A stretch of 64,000 nucleotides of DNA from Bythopirellula goksoeyrii (GCF_008065115.1 NZ_CP042913.1:5219257-5283256); one strand, 5' to 3'; counted from the first letter of the stretch, positions 8,500 through 17,749 are shown. Numbers and translations: made by a program. Notes: generated by a model not told the origin, from the sequence alone.

Positions 8500-11400
8500 T
8501 CATGCAAGTGAATAGTTGCGTCGACAACAATTTGCGAGGAAAACAAGAGTCAATACAAGTAGCGTTGATGGTTCAGGAACAGCAGCGGTAACCGTTGTCG
8601 ACTGACTCATACCATGTTGAGTCTGCCACTGAGAAATTAATGCAGGATTGGTACGTTGAATCATAAGGAAATCCGCACCGTCGACATCACCATCTAAGTC
8701 AACGTCGGCAGAGAGTGAAGATTCGAAATCACTTAGCACAATTTGATCGGCACTAAAGTCGAGCGTTACCTCAAACGAGCCGAGACCGTCGATCGTGCTG
8801 AGCCGCCCACCAGAAGCGACGTTGTCGAAAAAACCGGCCAAGACGCTTGTTGAGAGGATGGTAAACGAATCGGAGGGGTCGGGGACAAAACCATTAAGCA
8901 GGGCAAGCTGTAAATCCCCATCCAAGAGTGTCGTTCCTGTCACGTTTACGAAGTCGAACTCCGCTACCTGAAGCGTACCACCGATTTCAATTTCGAGTGC
9001 AGCGCCAGTTTGTTGTGTGTAGTCGCCCACGATTGTGGTGCCGCCGGCTGAGGATCCCGGGGCTAAAATGCCCCCAATGTTGGTGAGATCACCATGGAAT
9101 GTTCCAACGCTAAGCGTGCCCCCCACGAAAATGAATAAACCACCGTTGGTGTGGTCAATTGTCTTCGCATTGAGGGTGCCACCGGCAATTGAGAGCTGCC
9201 CCGTAGCATCGATCACCGTGTCGCCAGAGGTGTTGTTATACTGTCCACCCGACTGAATTCTGAATATCCCCGAGCTCAAGCCGACATCGCTACTGCCAAG
9301 AACGAGACTGCCGTCCACCTGGGCGGTTGCATTGTTGCGCAACGTGACGATTGCGCTACCGCCATTGAGTCCCCAATATGCATGATTAGCGACTATTAAT
9401 TCGGATCCGGGGCCATCGATGATCAGTTCACCGTCGGTGACTGTTCCGATAACGAAAAGCCCAGCCATTCGAAAATCAGCACCCGAGGTAATTTCAAACC
9501 GGTTTCCTGAATTCACAATATATTGGCCTAAGAAATTCAGCACCGCATCCTCGGAAGCCGTCACTGATTTACCAGCGGCAAGGTTTAAATTGCCACTAGT
9601 GAATTTGTTAATCCGGCCCCCCACAACCACCACGTCTTCATTCGCGTTGAACGAGCCAACACCGGCGTTGCCAATATTCAACGTGCCGGTGCCGTTAATC
9701 GTAGTCGTACCGGTACCTGTGGTGTACACGCCGCCATTAACGATATTGATCGTAGCCGAGCCAGTCTCACTCTCGTTGCCGAGATTAAGCGTCGAATCGC
9801 CAGTTTGAGTGAGCGTCGAGCCGCTCCCGATGATGGTGAGAGTGCCCTTACCGCCGTTACTTGTGGCGATGTCGAGATCGTTCAATACTAGGTCGGCGTT
9901 CGATTCGATCGAGAGACTACTAACTGAATCACTCGAATCTGCTAACCGGATGTCTCCGAAATCACCGCTTGCTTCGTTGCGGAAAGTAATGTTGGCATTC
10001 CCCAGAAAGCCCCATCTGGCAAAGCTAGCGGAGGTTGTAGTGACAGTTGAGCCTGGACCTTCGACGATCAGCATTCCATTTTCACCAATGCCAATCTGAA
10101 GCGTATCCAACAACCAGTCGCTACCACTGTTGATCTCAAACCTCGTTCCATCGTCAATTTGGTAGGAACCAAAATCTAATTGGGCACTGTTCGAGGCGGT
10201 GAGTGTTTGCCCATCGGCTAAATCGAAATAGAAGATACTACTGACGTTCAGTATGCCACCGTCCACAAGCACTGGTCCATTGGTATTGAGCGTGCCATCG
10301 CCGGTTAGTCCTACGTTGACTGTGCCCGTCTCGCGGATCGTAAGTGCTTCTGCCGTTACAACTGCTCCCATTTCGATATCTAGCTGTCCTGCTGTCGAAA
10401 GATCGTTTGAGCCAATTTCTAGTGTTCCCGAGAAGATGCCGAAAGCATTATTGCGGAGTGTGACCAGTGCGCTCCCTGCTTGATCTCCCCAATGGGTGCC
10501 ACTGCCGGCTGCGAATGTTGAGCCGCTACCATCCACGATTAACGTATCTGTCGCGCTGTCACCAAACCCCATCGTGAAGGCACCGGTCACGGAAAGATCC
10601 GAACCTGTACTTATTTCGAAAGTACTTCCTCTGCGAATCAGGGGACCTTCGGCAAAGTTCAATTGAGCGTTGTTTGTTGCAGTGAGATTAGTGCCAACAC
10701 CCACGTCAAACAACCCTCCGCTGACTTCGATGCTACCACCATTCACATCAACGCCACCGAAGGCAATGAACTCACCCCCGGTTTGATTCAGTAATCCGGT
10801 GGAGTTAATCGTCGTAACGCCAACCTGCGTTTCAAACTGGGCACCAGTTCTGATGTTCAATGTGCCCGTTCCTGAGCCCGTCGCACTGCCGATTGTGAGC
10901 GATCCGGAGTCTTGGATCACAGTTGCATTTTCTACATTGAGTGTGCCGAGAGCGTCACCCCCCTTCGTGGCAATCGCGATCAATCCTGTATCGATGTGAG
11001 CGCCACTCTCAACCGAAAGAGTGCCAACCGCTCCGGAAGTGGATGTGTCGGCCAATGCGATCTCCTCGAAAGTACCATTCGAGTCATCACCAAACGTCGC
11101 GGTGGCCGTATTACTTCCTAATCCCAACTGCAATGCTCCCGTCACAGAGACATTGCTACCTGATTCACGAGCGGTAAGCGTTCCCTCACCAAGTAACCCC
11201 ATGCCGAGGTCCCCTGCAACCATGAAATCGGAACCCGAGTTGATCTCAAAAGTCGATCCATATCCAAGAAGATAACGGCCAAAATTGAGCTGCGCGTTAT
11301 TTGACGCAATAAGTGTCTGGCCGTTGGCAAATTGAAAATCATCGAAATCGCCAACGTTGAGCGATCCAGCGTTGATATTCACCGGTCCCCTAACATCAAA

Positions 11401-12321
11401 TGCTCCATCGCCGACGATACCAACATTCACTGTCCCAGTCGCATTGATCGTCGTTGTTCCTGTGCCGGTTGTGAATGATGCGCCATTCTCGATTCTAATA
11501 GTGCCCATTCCGCCCGAAGCGCTTCCGACCGTGAGATTCGCGCCGCTAAGGGTTTGATTCACTGACGATAGACTGCCGTCGATAATCAATGTGCCGGTGG
11601 CGTTGGACGTGAGAGTGGCAATGTCTAAATTTCCGACGTTGAGAATGCCACCGGTATCGACTAGCACTGTCGCTTGGCTTCCACCATTGCCCGAGTCGGC
11701 AAGGTTGAGTGTGCCACCGCTGCCGACGGTACCAAAGTTTGCCAACGCGTTGTCAGATACGATCAGTACGCCGTGGTTGCCGCTAAAGCCCAGGCTATGG
11801 TTAGTAGCCCCCAACACATCGAGCCGCGAATCAACCCCTACCACCGAGACAGTGCCATCCGCTTGACTGCCAATGTTCATCACACTCACATTCAATCCGC
11901 CATCAGAGCTAACATTAGGCAGATTCAGAAAGACAGGTTTGAGAGCTGTGCCGATTTGCAGCGTGCCGCCACTAATGTTAGCGTCGGCTGGTCCTGTGGC
12001 GAGTGTGTACGTGCGGAGCGTTGAGGAATCACTCTCAAAAAAAACTGTGCCGTCTGTGACCGTCAGTTCATCAGAAACCGCATCGCCTGTGAAGACCACC
12101 ACAGGGATGGCGTTCTCAAAAAACTGGGCTCGATCTCCCACATCAGGGACTCCAGCATCCCAATGTGAACTGTTTTGGAAGGTTCCACTTCCACCGTTTC
12201 CATCTGAGCCCGTCCACTCGGTAGTGATCGCCATTCCCGGTGCGGTCGGGAGAAGAGATGTCGAACAGATTAGGAGTCCGCGAAACAGACCCACATAAAG
12301 CTTCCGTAACATACTAGACAT
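8500..12321 (-). CDS. Giant secreted beta-repeat adhesin-like protein with dockerin unit and PEP-CTERM tail
   Basis: The ATG at 12321 has GGGAG five bases upstream and leads into a signal peptide ending near APGMA; the product is 1273 aa. The N-terminal part begins TTEWTGSDGNGGSGTFQ, typical of planctomycete autotransporter-associated repeat proteins. About 1000 residues of repeated short strands follow, with recurring words such as GTLNIG, TASNNAQLNFG, FEINSGSD, GTGTTTINATG and VTLRNNA. A dockerin-like segment DVDLDGDVDGADFLMIQ precedes a PEP-CTERM tail (VPEPSTLLVLTLVF then RR). It shares organisation and repeat words with the gene at 5850-8399, so the two are tandem paralogues. The role is probably extracellular adhesion or matrix; the ligand is unknown. 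The long DNA repeats may recombine. Confidence 0.87.
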   Translation of the reverse strand: MSSMLRKLYVGLFRGLLICSTSLLPTAPGMAITTEWTGSDGNGGSGTFQNSSHWDAGVPDVGDRAQFFENAIPVVVFTGDAVSDELTVTDGTVFFESDSSTLRTYTLATGPADANISGGTLQIGTALKPVFLNLPNVSSDGGLNVSVMNIGSQADGTVSVVGVDSRLDVLGATNHSLGFSGNHGVLIVSDNALANFGTVGSGGTLNLADSGNGGSQATVLVDTGGILNVGNLDIATLTSNATGTLIIDGSLSSVNQTLSGANLTVGSASGGMGTIRIENGASFTTGTGTTTINATGTVNVGIVGDGAFDVRGPVNINAGSLNVGDFDDFQFANGQTLIASNNAQLNFGRYLLGYGSTFEINSGSDFMVAGDLGMGLLGEGTLTARESGSNVSVTGALQLGLGSNTATATFGDDSNGTFEEIALADTSTSGAVGTLSVESGAHIDTGLIAIATKGGDALGTLNVENATVIQDSGSLTIGSATGSGTGTLNIRTGAQFETQVGVTTINSTGLLNQTGGEFIAFGGVDVNGGSIEVSGGLFDVGVGTNLTATNNAQLNFAEGPLIRRGSTFEISTGSDLSVTGAFTMGFGDSATDTLIVDGSGSTFAAGSGTHWGDQAGSALVTLRNNAFGIFSGTLEIGSNDLSTAGQLDIEMGAVVTAEALTIRETGTVNVGLTGDGTLNTNGPVLVDGGILNVSSIFYFDLADGQTLTASNSAQLDFGSYQIDDGTRFEINSGSDWLLDTLQIGIGENGMLIVEGPGSTVTTTSASFARWGFLGNANITFRNEASGDFGDIRLADSSDSVSSLSIESNADLVLNDLDIATSNGGKGTLTIIGSGSTLTQTGDSTLNLGNESETGSATINIVNGGVYTTGTGTTTINGTGTLNIGNAGVGSFNANEDVVVVGGRINKFTSGNLNLAAGKSVTASEDAVLNFLGQYIVNSGNRFEITSGADFRMAGLFVIGTVTDGELIIDGPGSELIVANHAYWGLNGGSAIVTLRNNATAQVDGSLVLGSSDVGLSSGIFRIQSGGQYNNTSGDTVIDATGQLSIAGGTLNAKTIDHTNGGLFIFVGGTLSVGTFHGDLTNIGGILAPGSSAGGTTIVGDYTQQTGAALEIEIGGTLQVAEFDFVNVTGTTLLDGDLQLALLNGFVPDPSDSFTILSTSVLAGFFDNVASGGRLSTIDGLGSFEVTLDFSADQIVLSDFESSLSADVDLDGDVDGADFLMIQRTNPALISQWQTQHGMSQSTTVTAAVPEPSTLLVLTLVFLANCCRRNYSLA

Positions 12322-12524
12322 AGGAACTCCCAATTGAAGTGTTGGGAAAGGGGAACTCTATGCAGCGAATATAGATGTTCGACATCCTAAACACAAGTAA
12401 ATACCCTAAAACAGCGGAATTATTACTTCTCGCTTCGACGTTTTCTGCAGGTGAGAACTTCATTCTCAAGGGAGAAGAAAGAACATTTGACTCCAAATAG
12501 GTCAAGCAACCTGTGGCTGGAAGG

Positions 12525-12580
12525 TGATCCCCGGCGCCAACATCGGCGCCTCGCCGCACGGCACCAAAGCGGCGGCTCAG
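12525..12580 (+). pseudogene. Relic copy of the 3' end of the ExbD-like gene at 4753-5799
   Basis: These 56 bases match 5741-5796 at 53 positions. In the shared frame both encode IPGANIGASPHGTKAAAQ, and all three differences are synonymous third-position changes (TCA/TCG, CCA/CCG, GCG/GCT). Here the frame continues two codons (Lys, Pro) to TAA. I find no recognisable remainder of the gene upstream; the reading frame before 12525 does not resemble residues 300-330 of the parent. The two copies bracket the two adhesin genes. It looks like the last fragment of a lost paralogue or a rearrangement junction. Confidence 0.8.
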
Positions 12581-12602
12581 AAACCTTAACCGCGAAGGCA
12601 AC

Positions 12603-13394
12603 TCAGTAAGAAGGCGCTGCCATTCGCTCGACCGTGACTTCCATGCCAAGTAATTCCACCGGGTCGCCGAACTGTGTGTAGATGGCGACGTCGGCCGCAT
12701 CTCGACCATAGGCGATTGCCACTCGTCCACCTTGGAGGTCGTCTTGTGTTGGATCGAATGTGTACCATCTCCCTCCGACATAGGCCTCGAACCAGGCATG
12801 CAGATCCATCGGCTGCAGCTTCTCGAGATATCCCACAACCATGCGCGCCGGAATCGAAAGCGCGCGGCAACAAGCGATGCCTAAATGTGCCATATCTCGG
12901 CAGACGGCCTGCGATCTCTGATTGACCTCGCACGCACTGATAATTTCCTGGCCCGCCCCGGGCGTGTACTGTGTTGTCCGGCGAATGTAATCGACGATTG
13001 CGGCGCATTGATCGTACCCAGGCGCCCAACCCGCGACGATTGAAGACGCCATCTGGCTGAAACGATCTGATTCGCAATACCGACTTGGCAGAAGGAACGG
13101 CAACGTTTCGTCGGGCAAGAGCTGCACCTCCACAAACGGAGCCCCAGGAGCGGTATCGGAGAAATCGGCGGATTCGATATCAACCGACGTGTGGACGGAG
13201 AATTGCCCGGGTGGCGCCACCAACCGCTGGCAAAGGTTACCAAACGGATCGGTGAACTCGACCGCAGGGACGCTTGGGGTCAAAACATACTGTTCACGTC
13301 CGACCCATTGCTGCCACCCGCTGCGCGGTCGCAGCATGAACAAGAAGGGAGTTGCAACCGGAATATTAAAGTCAAGAAAGCAGGTTGCATGCAT
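12603..13394 (-). CDS. Transglutaminase-like cysteine protease family protein
   Basis: The product from ATG 13394 is 263 aa; an ATG two codons upstream (13400) is possible, but [23 protein letters not shown] fits the usual N-terminus of bacterial transglutaminase-like proteins. An N-terminal beta domain is followed by the core with the triad blocks [17 protein letters not shown] (Cys), [12 protein letters not shown] (His) and [10 protein letters not shown] (Asp). No signal peptide is visible. Family members are thought to act as thiol proteases or amidases rather than cross-linkers; the substrate is unknown. It stands alone, between the relic at 12525 and the transposase unit, and shows no operon. 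Confidence 0.85.
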   Translation of the reverse strand: MHATCFLDFNIPVATPFLFMLRPRSGWQQWVGREQYVLTPSVPAVEFTDPFGNLCQRLVAPPGQFSVHTSVDIESADFSDTAPGAPFVEVQLLPDETLPFLLPSRYCESDRFSQMASSIVAGWAPGYDQCAAIVDYIRRTTQYTPGAGQEIISACEVNQRSQAVCRDMAHLGIACCRALSIPARMVVGYLEKLQPMDLHAWFEAYVGGRWYTFDPTQDDLQGGRVAIAYGRDAADVAIYTQFGDPVELLGMEVTVERMAAPSY

Positions 13395-13731
13395 CCACAT
13401 GGAAAGTTGATTCCGTTAGGAGAAAACACTTTGGCACGATTCTCTGCCACTCAAAGTCACCGCCTAACAACCTGTGGGTGGGCATTTCCGAACCTAGTTA
13501 GTCTAGCAGCATTGCTGGCTGATGCAACTTATCTCTGACACGGGTCATGAGAACTGCAAAGTCAAAATACACCGAATTGCAAATGCCCAATTTCCGAGTA
13601 CTAATGACCAAAACAGTCAAGATTCCTGCCGAACTTGGTCATTGGAAATTGTTCATTGATTATTTCCCTACCAATACCGACGTACTTTGCAGTTCTCCTG
13701 AGACAAGGGTTTCCGGTATCTCATCTCTTCT
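13395..13731. other. Intergenic stretch with repeat-like sequence, no gene seen
   Basis: This AT-richer stretch holds the upstream region of the transglutaminase gene. It includes partial inverted words such as AATGACCA (13602-13609) and TTGGTCATTGG (13637-13647), which resemble the TTGGTCATTG palindrome at 52571. It looks like decayed intergenic repeat sequence. No ribosome site or protein family was recognised. Confidence 0.4.
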
Positions 13732-13800
13732 GGCGAGCCGTAAGCGTTAGCGCCCGGAGCAATTTGCATTTTCTCCGGGCGCTAACGCCTACGGCTCGCC
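13732..13800. repeat. GGCGAGCC-ended palindrome (REP-like), copy at the 3' end of the transposase gene
   Basis: The arms are 13732-13759 and 13773-13800, 28 bp each with one mismatch, around a 13-base loop. The outer word is GGCGAGCCGTAAGCG. The final base is shared with the stop codon of the transposase gene on the minus strand. A near-identical element with the same loop orientation lies at 14404-14472 on the other side of the gene, as expected for REP elements mobilised by a RAYT. Folded RNA would make a very stable hairpin and could also end transcription. Confidence 0.92.
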
Positions 13801-14357
13801 TAGATGAGTCTTCCGTGTTCTGCTGACCAGACGATCAGGGGGTTTGGCTGTTTGTAGAGCACGTAGTGAATCGCTGCGCTACGTGCGGTGAGTGTTGCAA
13901 GCTTGCGGGTCGAGCCTCGCATGGTCCACCATGTTTTTGAAAGGGGCTTTTCATAGGTCCGGTTCAAGATTCGACTTCCATACGCCTTGAAGTCAGTCAA
14001 TACTCGCTTGGGGTCGGGATCACCGGATACTGTGACTACCATATGAAAGTGGCTACTCATGATCGCTACAGCATGAAGTTCCCAGTTGCGATGCGCGGCC
14101 GTCTCTTGAAATTGAGGCAGAAGCAGCTCCGCTTTTGCCTGGGATAGAAGAATCGGCGGACATTTCAGCAAAGCCGTCGAACTTCGTTGAATTCCTGGTA
14201 AATGTTCCTCCCACGGCTCGCTTGGCCGATCGTGCTCTATACGTGAGACGACATCCGGATCACCTGGGCGTCGATCTCGTACTGAAGTTACCGAACCACG
14301 CTCATTGCCGGGAAGCCAAGTGCCATAGGTCGTATTTGTGAGGAGCCAGTGACGCAT
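13800..14357 (-). CDS. REP-associated tyrosine transposase (RAYT, Y1/HUH family)
   Basis: The product from ATG 14357 is 185 aa and starts MRHWLLTNTTYGTWLPGNERG, the usual N-terminus of planctomycete IS200-like/RAYT proteins. A TTG at 14391-14393 would add 12 residues. The metal-binding HUH motif is SSHFHMVV. A conserved block with FKAYGSRILNR and a C-terminal WW-RGS-YVLYKQ-PL region follows. Candidate nucleophile tyrosines are in FKAYG or HYVLY, and I cannot tell which by eye. These enzymes nick single-stranded DNA at palindromic REP elements. Both flanks carry matching palindromes (13732-13800 and 14404-14472), which supports the RAYT call over a plain IS200 element. The frame is intact, so the protein may be functional. 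Confidence 0.87.
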   Translation of the reverse strand: MRHWLLTNTTYGTWLPGNERGSVTSVRDRRPGDPDVVSRIEHDRPSEPWEEHLPGIQRSSTALLKCPPILLSQAKAELLLPQFQETAAHRNWELHAVAIMSSHFHMVVTVSGDPDPKRVLTDFKAYGSRILNRTYEKPLSKTWWTMRGSTRKLATLTARSAAIHYVLYKQPNPLIVWSAEHGRLI

Positions 14358-14403
14358 GGCCTTAATTCTATCGGATAAGTGTACGCCTGTCAACTATTTC
14401 TCT

Positions 14404-14472
14404 GGCGAGCCGTAAGCGTTAGCGCCCGGAGCAATTCGCATTTTCTCCGGGCGCTAACGCTTACGGCTCGCC
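14404..14472. repeat. GGCGAGCC-ended palindrome (REP-like), copy at the 5' side of the transposase gene
   Basis: The arms at 14404-14431 and 14445-14472 are perfectly complementary over 28 bp with a 13-base loop. The element differs from 13732-13800 at one loop base and one arm base only. The pair lies in direct orientation around the transposase gene. It also separates that gene from the small gene at 14484. Confidence 0.93.
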
Positions 14473-14483
14473 GGGTAGCCAAA

Positions 14484-14792
14484 CTATAAGTGCATGGGAA
14501 TCGAGCGAATTTGCTCGTTTTGCTGGGGCGGTTCGGGTGGATCAATCCAAGGAATCTCCTGTCCCGCTTCAAACATTTTTACAACACGTGACTTGAATTC
14601 CCGCATCACTTTGCCCAACACATCACGCTCCGAACTGCCGCTCGCTTCGATCCCAGCCAAATTCGCCACTCTTCCGGTCACCGTTGCGTCTTCATTCTTG
14701 TGAACATAAACTAGGCAAACAAAGACGGGAACGTTGGGCTTGGAGTCGCCGGTGATGCCTAGTGAATTTGGATTGTTTCGATTCGATTGCAT
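14484..14792 (-). CDS. Small conserved protein of unknown function, weakly HicB-like
   Basis: The 102-aa product has a central strand (VFVCLVYVHKNEDATVTGRVANL), a helix with regular charge (SSERDVLGKVMREFKSRVVKMFE), and a Pro-rich tail (PWIDPPEPPQQNEQ). The order strand, AGIEASG turn, helix and a closing IPW-P segment recalls the HicB antitoxin fold, but the usual Asp-Pro-Gly signature is absent and no HicA toxin gene is adjacent. It lies 26 bp upstream of lepA on the same strand order and could be co-transcribed with the genes above lepA only if its own promoter is used. I do not assign a function. Confidence 0.6.
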   Translation of the reverse strand: MQSNRNNPNSLGITGDSKPNVPVFVCLVYVHKNEDATVTGRVANLAGIEASGSSERDVLGKVMREFKSRVVKMFEAGQEIPWIDPPEPPQQNEQIRSIPMHL

Positions 14793-14818
14793 GTTGATAC
14801 TCTAAATCACTGCTCCCC

Positions 14819-16615
14819 TTAATCATCATCCGCGCGCAGCACCGAGACAAACGCCTTCTGCGGGATGTTCACGCTGCCAAATTGTTTCATCTTGGCCTTG
14901 CCTTTTTTCTGCTTCTCCAGCAGTTTTTTCTTGCGTGTCACATCGCCTCCGTAGAGTTTCTCGGTAACATCCTTGCGGAAGGGGGCGACCGTGGTTCGCG
15001 CAATGATCTCGCCACCAATCGCGCCCTGGATAGGAATCTTGAATTGATGGCGAGGAATCTCCTTGGCTAACTTTTCGCAATAGTGCAGTGCACGGCTACG
15101 AGCTTTGTCACGGTGCACGAGATACGAAAGCGTATCGACAGGCTCTTTGTTGACTAAAATATCGACTTTCACTACATCCGTCGTGCGATACTCGATCGGC
15201 TCATAGTCGAGAGAACCGTAGCCGCGGGTAAGCATTTTCAGCTTGCCATAGAAGTCAAACAGCACCTCGCCAAGTGGCATAACGCTGGTCACTTCCAGAC
15301 GTTTGGCCGACAGGTAGTTCATCGTCTGACTCTCCGAACGATGTTCGCGGCACAGTTCCATGACAGGGCCGACATATTCTTCGGGAGTGATAATCGAAGC
15401 CTTGATGTACGGCTCACTGGCAGACTCGATCGACATCGGATCGGGCCAGTAGCTCGGGTTATCCACCTCCATCTCTGAACCATCCCTCATGGTCAGCTTG
15501 TACTTCACCGAGGGGGCGGAGATGACCAGCCCGATATCGAACTCACGCTGCAAGCGTTCTTGAATGACATCCAGGTGCAGCAGGCCAAGAAAGCCGCAAC
15601 GAAATCCGAAACCAAGGGCCGCCGAACTGTCTTTCTCAAAGGTCAAAGCCGCGTCATTGATCGCGAGTTTTTCCAAAGCCTTTGTCAAATCCTCGTACTC
15701 ACCCGTATCCATGGGATAGATCGAAGAGAACACAACTTGCCGGGCTGGCTGATAGCCGGGGATTGGCTCGCTCGCTGGACTGTCGGCGAGTGTGATCGTA
15801 TCGCCGATTTCGATATCCTGCACACTTTTAACCCCAGCTACAATGTAGCCCACCTCTCCTGCGCTGAGTTGCTTACGGGGGTTGAGTTGGAACTGGTTGT
15901 AGCCCAATTCATCCACCTTAAAGTCCCGGTCCGCATGCATAAAATGAATCACATCCCGCGGCTTGAGCGTCCCTTCCATTACACGACATTGCAGTATCAC
16001 GCCACGAAACTTGTCGAAGTGCGCATCAAACACGAGCGCCTTTAGCGGTGCTTTGGGATCGCCCTGAGGAGGGGGCAATTTCTCGACAATGCCCTGCAAC
16101 ACTTTCTCAATATTGACGCCATTCTTCGCGGAAATCGGAATCGCAGCGAACGGATCGAGCCCCAACTCCGCATCGATCGCTTCTTGGGCTCGCTCAATAT
16201 CTGCCGACGGCAAATCGATCTTGTTGATGATCGGCAGCAGTTCCAAATCGTGTTCCAACGCCATATACAGATTTGCGACCGTTTGTGCCTCGACTCCCTG
16301 CGAGGCATCGACAATGATCAAGGCGCCTTCGCACGCCATCAAGGATCGGCGGACTTCATGGGAAAAATCGACATGACCAGGCGTGTCAATGAGATTGAGC
16401 AGGTAGTCTTTGCCATCCGCTGCGGAATAGTTGAGCGTGATCGTGTTGCTCTTGATGGTGATGCCCCGTTCGCGTTCGATGTCCATCGAATCGAGCATCT
16501 GCTCATGCAGGTCTCGCAGAGAAATGCCCCCACAAGTTTGGATAAGCCGATCCGCCAGAGTCGACTTTCCATGGTCGATATGGGCGATAATGCAGAAATT
16601 ACGTATGTGTTCCAT
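14819..16615 (-). CDS. lepA: Elongation factor 4 (LepA)
   Basis: The 598-aa product has the full LepA architecture and length. It has a G domain with AHIDHGKSTLADRL (P loop, residues 11-24), RERGITIKS (switch I), DTPGHVDF (G3) and NKIDLP (G4), then a beta-barrel domain, two EF-G-like domains, and the LepA-specific C-terminal domain ending KKLLEKQKKGKAKMKQFG. LepA is a ribosome-associated GTPase that acts on stalled or mispositioned elongating ribosomes. Upstream on the same strand lie lspA (123 bp away) and a DksA/TraR-like gene, a plausible loose transcription unit. No strong ribosome site precedes the ATG at 16615. Confidence 0.98.
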   Translation of the reverse strand: MEHIRNFCIIAHIDHGKSTLADRLIQTCGGISLRDLHEQMLDSMDIERERGITIKSNTITLNYSAADGKDYLLNLIDTPGHVDFSHEVRRSLMACEGALIIVDASQGVEAQTVANLYMALEHDLELLPIINKIDLPSADIERAQEAIDAELGLDPFAAIPISAKNGVNIEKVLQGIVEKLPPPQGDPKAPLKALVFDAHFDKFRGVILQCRVMEGTLKPRDVIHFMHADRDFKVDELGYNQFQLNPRKQLSAGEVGYIVAGVKSVQDIEIGDTITLADSPASEPIPGYQPARQVVFSSIYPMDTGEYEDLTKALEKLAINDAALTFEKDSSAALGFGFRCGFLGLLHLDVIQERLQREFDIGLVISAPSVKYKLTMRDGSEMEVDNPSYWPDPMSIESASEPYIKASIITPEEYVGPVMELCREHRSESQTMNYLSAKRLEVTSVMPLGEVLFDFYGKLKMLTRGYGSLDYEPIEYRTTDVVKVDILVNKEPVDTLSYLVHRDKARSRALHYCEKLAKEIPRHQFKIPIQGAIGGEIIARTTVAPFRKDVTEKLYGGDVTRKKKLLEKQKKGKAKMKQFGSVNIPQKAFVSVLRADDD

Positions 16616-16738
16616 ACCGTAGTTTTAGCAGGAAACGTCGCCGAAGATCAGGTGGCGACTGCGAGAGTTATTCAGCAATGCCCCCAAATTCACTGCGCGG
16701 CAGTTGTGAAGCGGACGGGCACCTCTGGGGACATGAGT

Positions 16739-17326
16739 TCAAGAAACCTTGTCCTTCTTGGGATCGTCCTCATCCGGCGCCAGATAAAACGAGCGCAGCA
16801 CCAAGCCGATCGCTCCGCACACCAGCAGCGCATCCGCAATATTGAAATTCGGCCAGACCCATTGGTCGCTCGCCTGGAAGAGAATCCAGTCGCGCACAGC
16901 GTAGATGGTATCGCCTTGGCGTGTGGGATCAAACCTATCCCAGGTCAGTCCCGAAAATCCCGCCCGATCGTAAAAATTGCCCAGCACGCCTCCCATGATG
17001 CAACCTAAGGCGGTGGTGAGCCAGAAATCCTCAGCCGCGCGATAGTAGAACAGCCAGACGGGAATCGCGATGGCCGCCAGGATCGAGAAGACCGCGAAGA
17101 GCCAGACCTTGCCTTGCCCCATGCCGAACAAGGCCCCCTCGTTGAGGCTTTTTTGGATGCCGACGTGCCCCTCGATCAGCCACCACTCGCTGCCGTGGAA
17201 CAGCTCAGAGCTAGCGAAGACAACTTGCTTGGTCCACAGATCAGCAATGCAACCCGCCGCAGCGAGCAGGCAAAACCATAGCACCCGTCGGGGCCAGAGA
17301 CTCAAGGAATGTTCCATACTCCTCAC
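16739..17326 (-). CDS. lspA: Lipoprotein signal peptidase (signal peptidase II)
   Basis: The 195-aa product has four membrane helices and the family signatures: DLWTK (about 29-33), NEGALFG (62-68), GNFYDR with catalytic Asp120, and FNIADALLV with catalytic Asp165. It cleaves diacylated prolipoproteins before the lipid-bearing Cys in the inner membrane. A loop between the two catalytic motifs (about residues 125-157, including RFDPTRQGDT) is longer than in E. coli. The start is either GTG 17326 (GAGG four bases upstream) or ATG 17317; the sequence does not settle it. It lies between the DksA/TraR-like gene and lepA. The lipoprotein at 23870 is a likely client. Confidence 0.96.
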   Translation of the reverse strand: MRSMEHSLSLWPRRVLWFCLLAAAGCIADLWTKQVVFASSELFHGSEWWLIEGHVGIQKSLNEGALFGMGQGKVWLFAVFSILAAIAIPVWLFYYRAAEDFWLTTALGCIMGGVLGNFYDRAGFSGLTWDRFDPTRQGDTIYAVRDWILFQASDQWVWPNFNIADALLVCGAIGLVLRSFYLAPDEDDPKKDKVS

Positions 17327-17374
17327 TTTGCCTCGAATGTGGGTGGCGTCTGCTCCAAGCAGAATTCCAGGGAG

Positions 17375-17749
17375 TTATCCTGCTGCCAGCCCTTTTGACT
17401 CACGCGAGGAAGCACATTTGACACAGAGGGGGGTGTGTGGCAATGCGTTGAGACGCGTCTTTGGAATCACTCCGCCGCATTCTTCGCACGTGCCGTAGGT
17501 CTTGTTTTCGATCCGAGTTAGGGCTTTTTCAATGGAACCAAGGGTATCTTCTTCAGTCGCCAGCAGGCTCAGAGTAAACTCTTGCTCAAAGTTGTCGCTT
17601 CCAAGTTCCGCCATGTGTATTGGCATGCTCGAGGGCTCGTGATTCTCACTTCCTAATGCCTCGTCAGTCATCGACGTCACATCGTTTCGCAACCGGGAAC
17701 GGAGCAGGGTTAGTCGCTCCTTGTAAACCTTCATATCAGCTGAATTCAT
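17375..17749 (-). CDS. DksA/TraR-family zinc-finger transcription factor
   Basis: The 124-aa product starts at ATG 17749, five bases after GGAGAA. An N-terminal helical hairpin (MKVYKERLTLLRSRLRNDV) is followed by a segment with acidic residues (LATEEDTLGSIEKAL) and a C4 zinc finger, CEECGG then CVKC, at about residues 96-120. DksA/TraR proteins bind the RNA polymerase secondary channel and adjust promoter activity, often with ppGpp. The length is near E. coli DksA, but the canonical DxxDxA tip was not clearly found, so I leave the symbol empty. The gene precedes lspA by 48 bp on the same strand. Confidence 0.88.
   Translation of the reverse strand: MNSADMKVYKERLTLLRSRLRNDVTSMTDEALGSENHEPSSMPIHMAELGSDNFEQEFTLSLLATEEDTLGSIEKALTRIENKTYGTCEECGGVIPKTRLNALPHTPLCVKCASSRESKGLAAG

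Noticed and set aside
14484-14792. HicAB toxin-antitoxin pair
   Set aside because: Only a weak HicB-like pattern is present and no HicA-type gene is adjacent.
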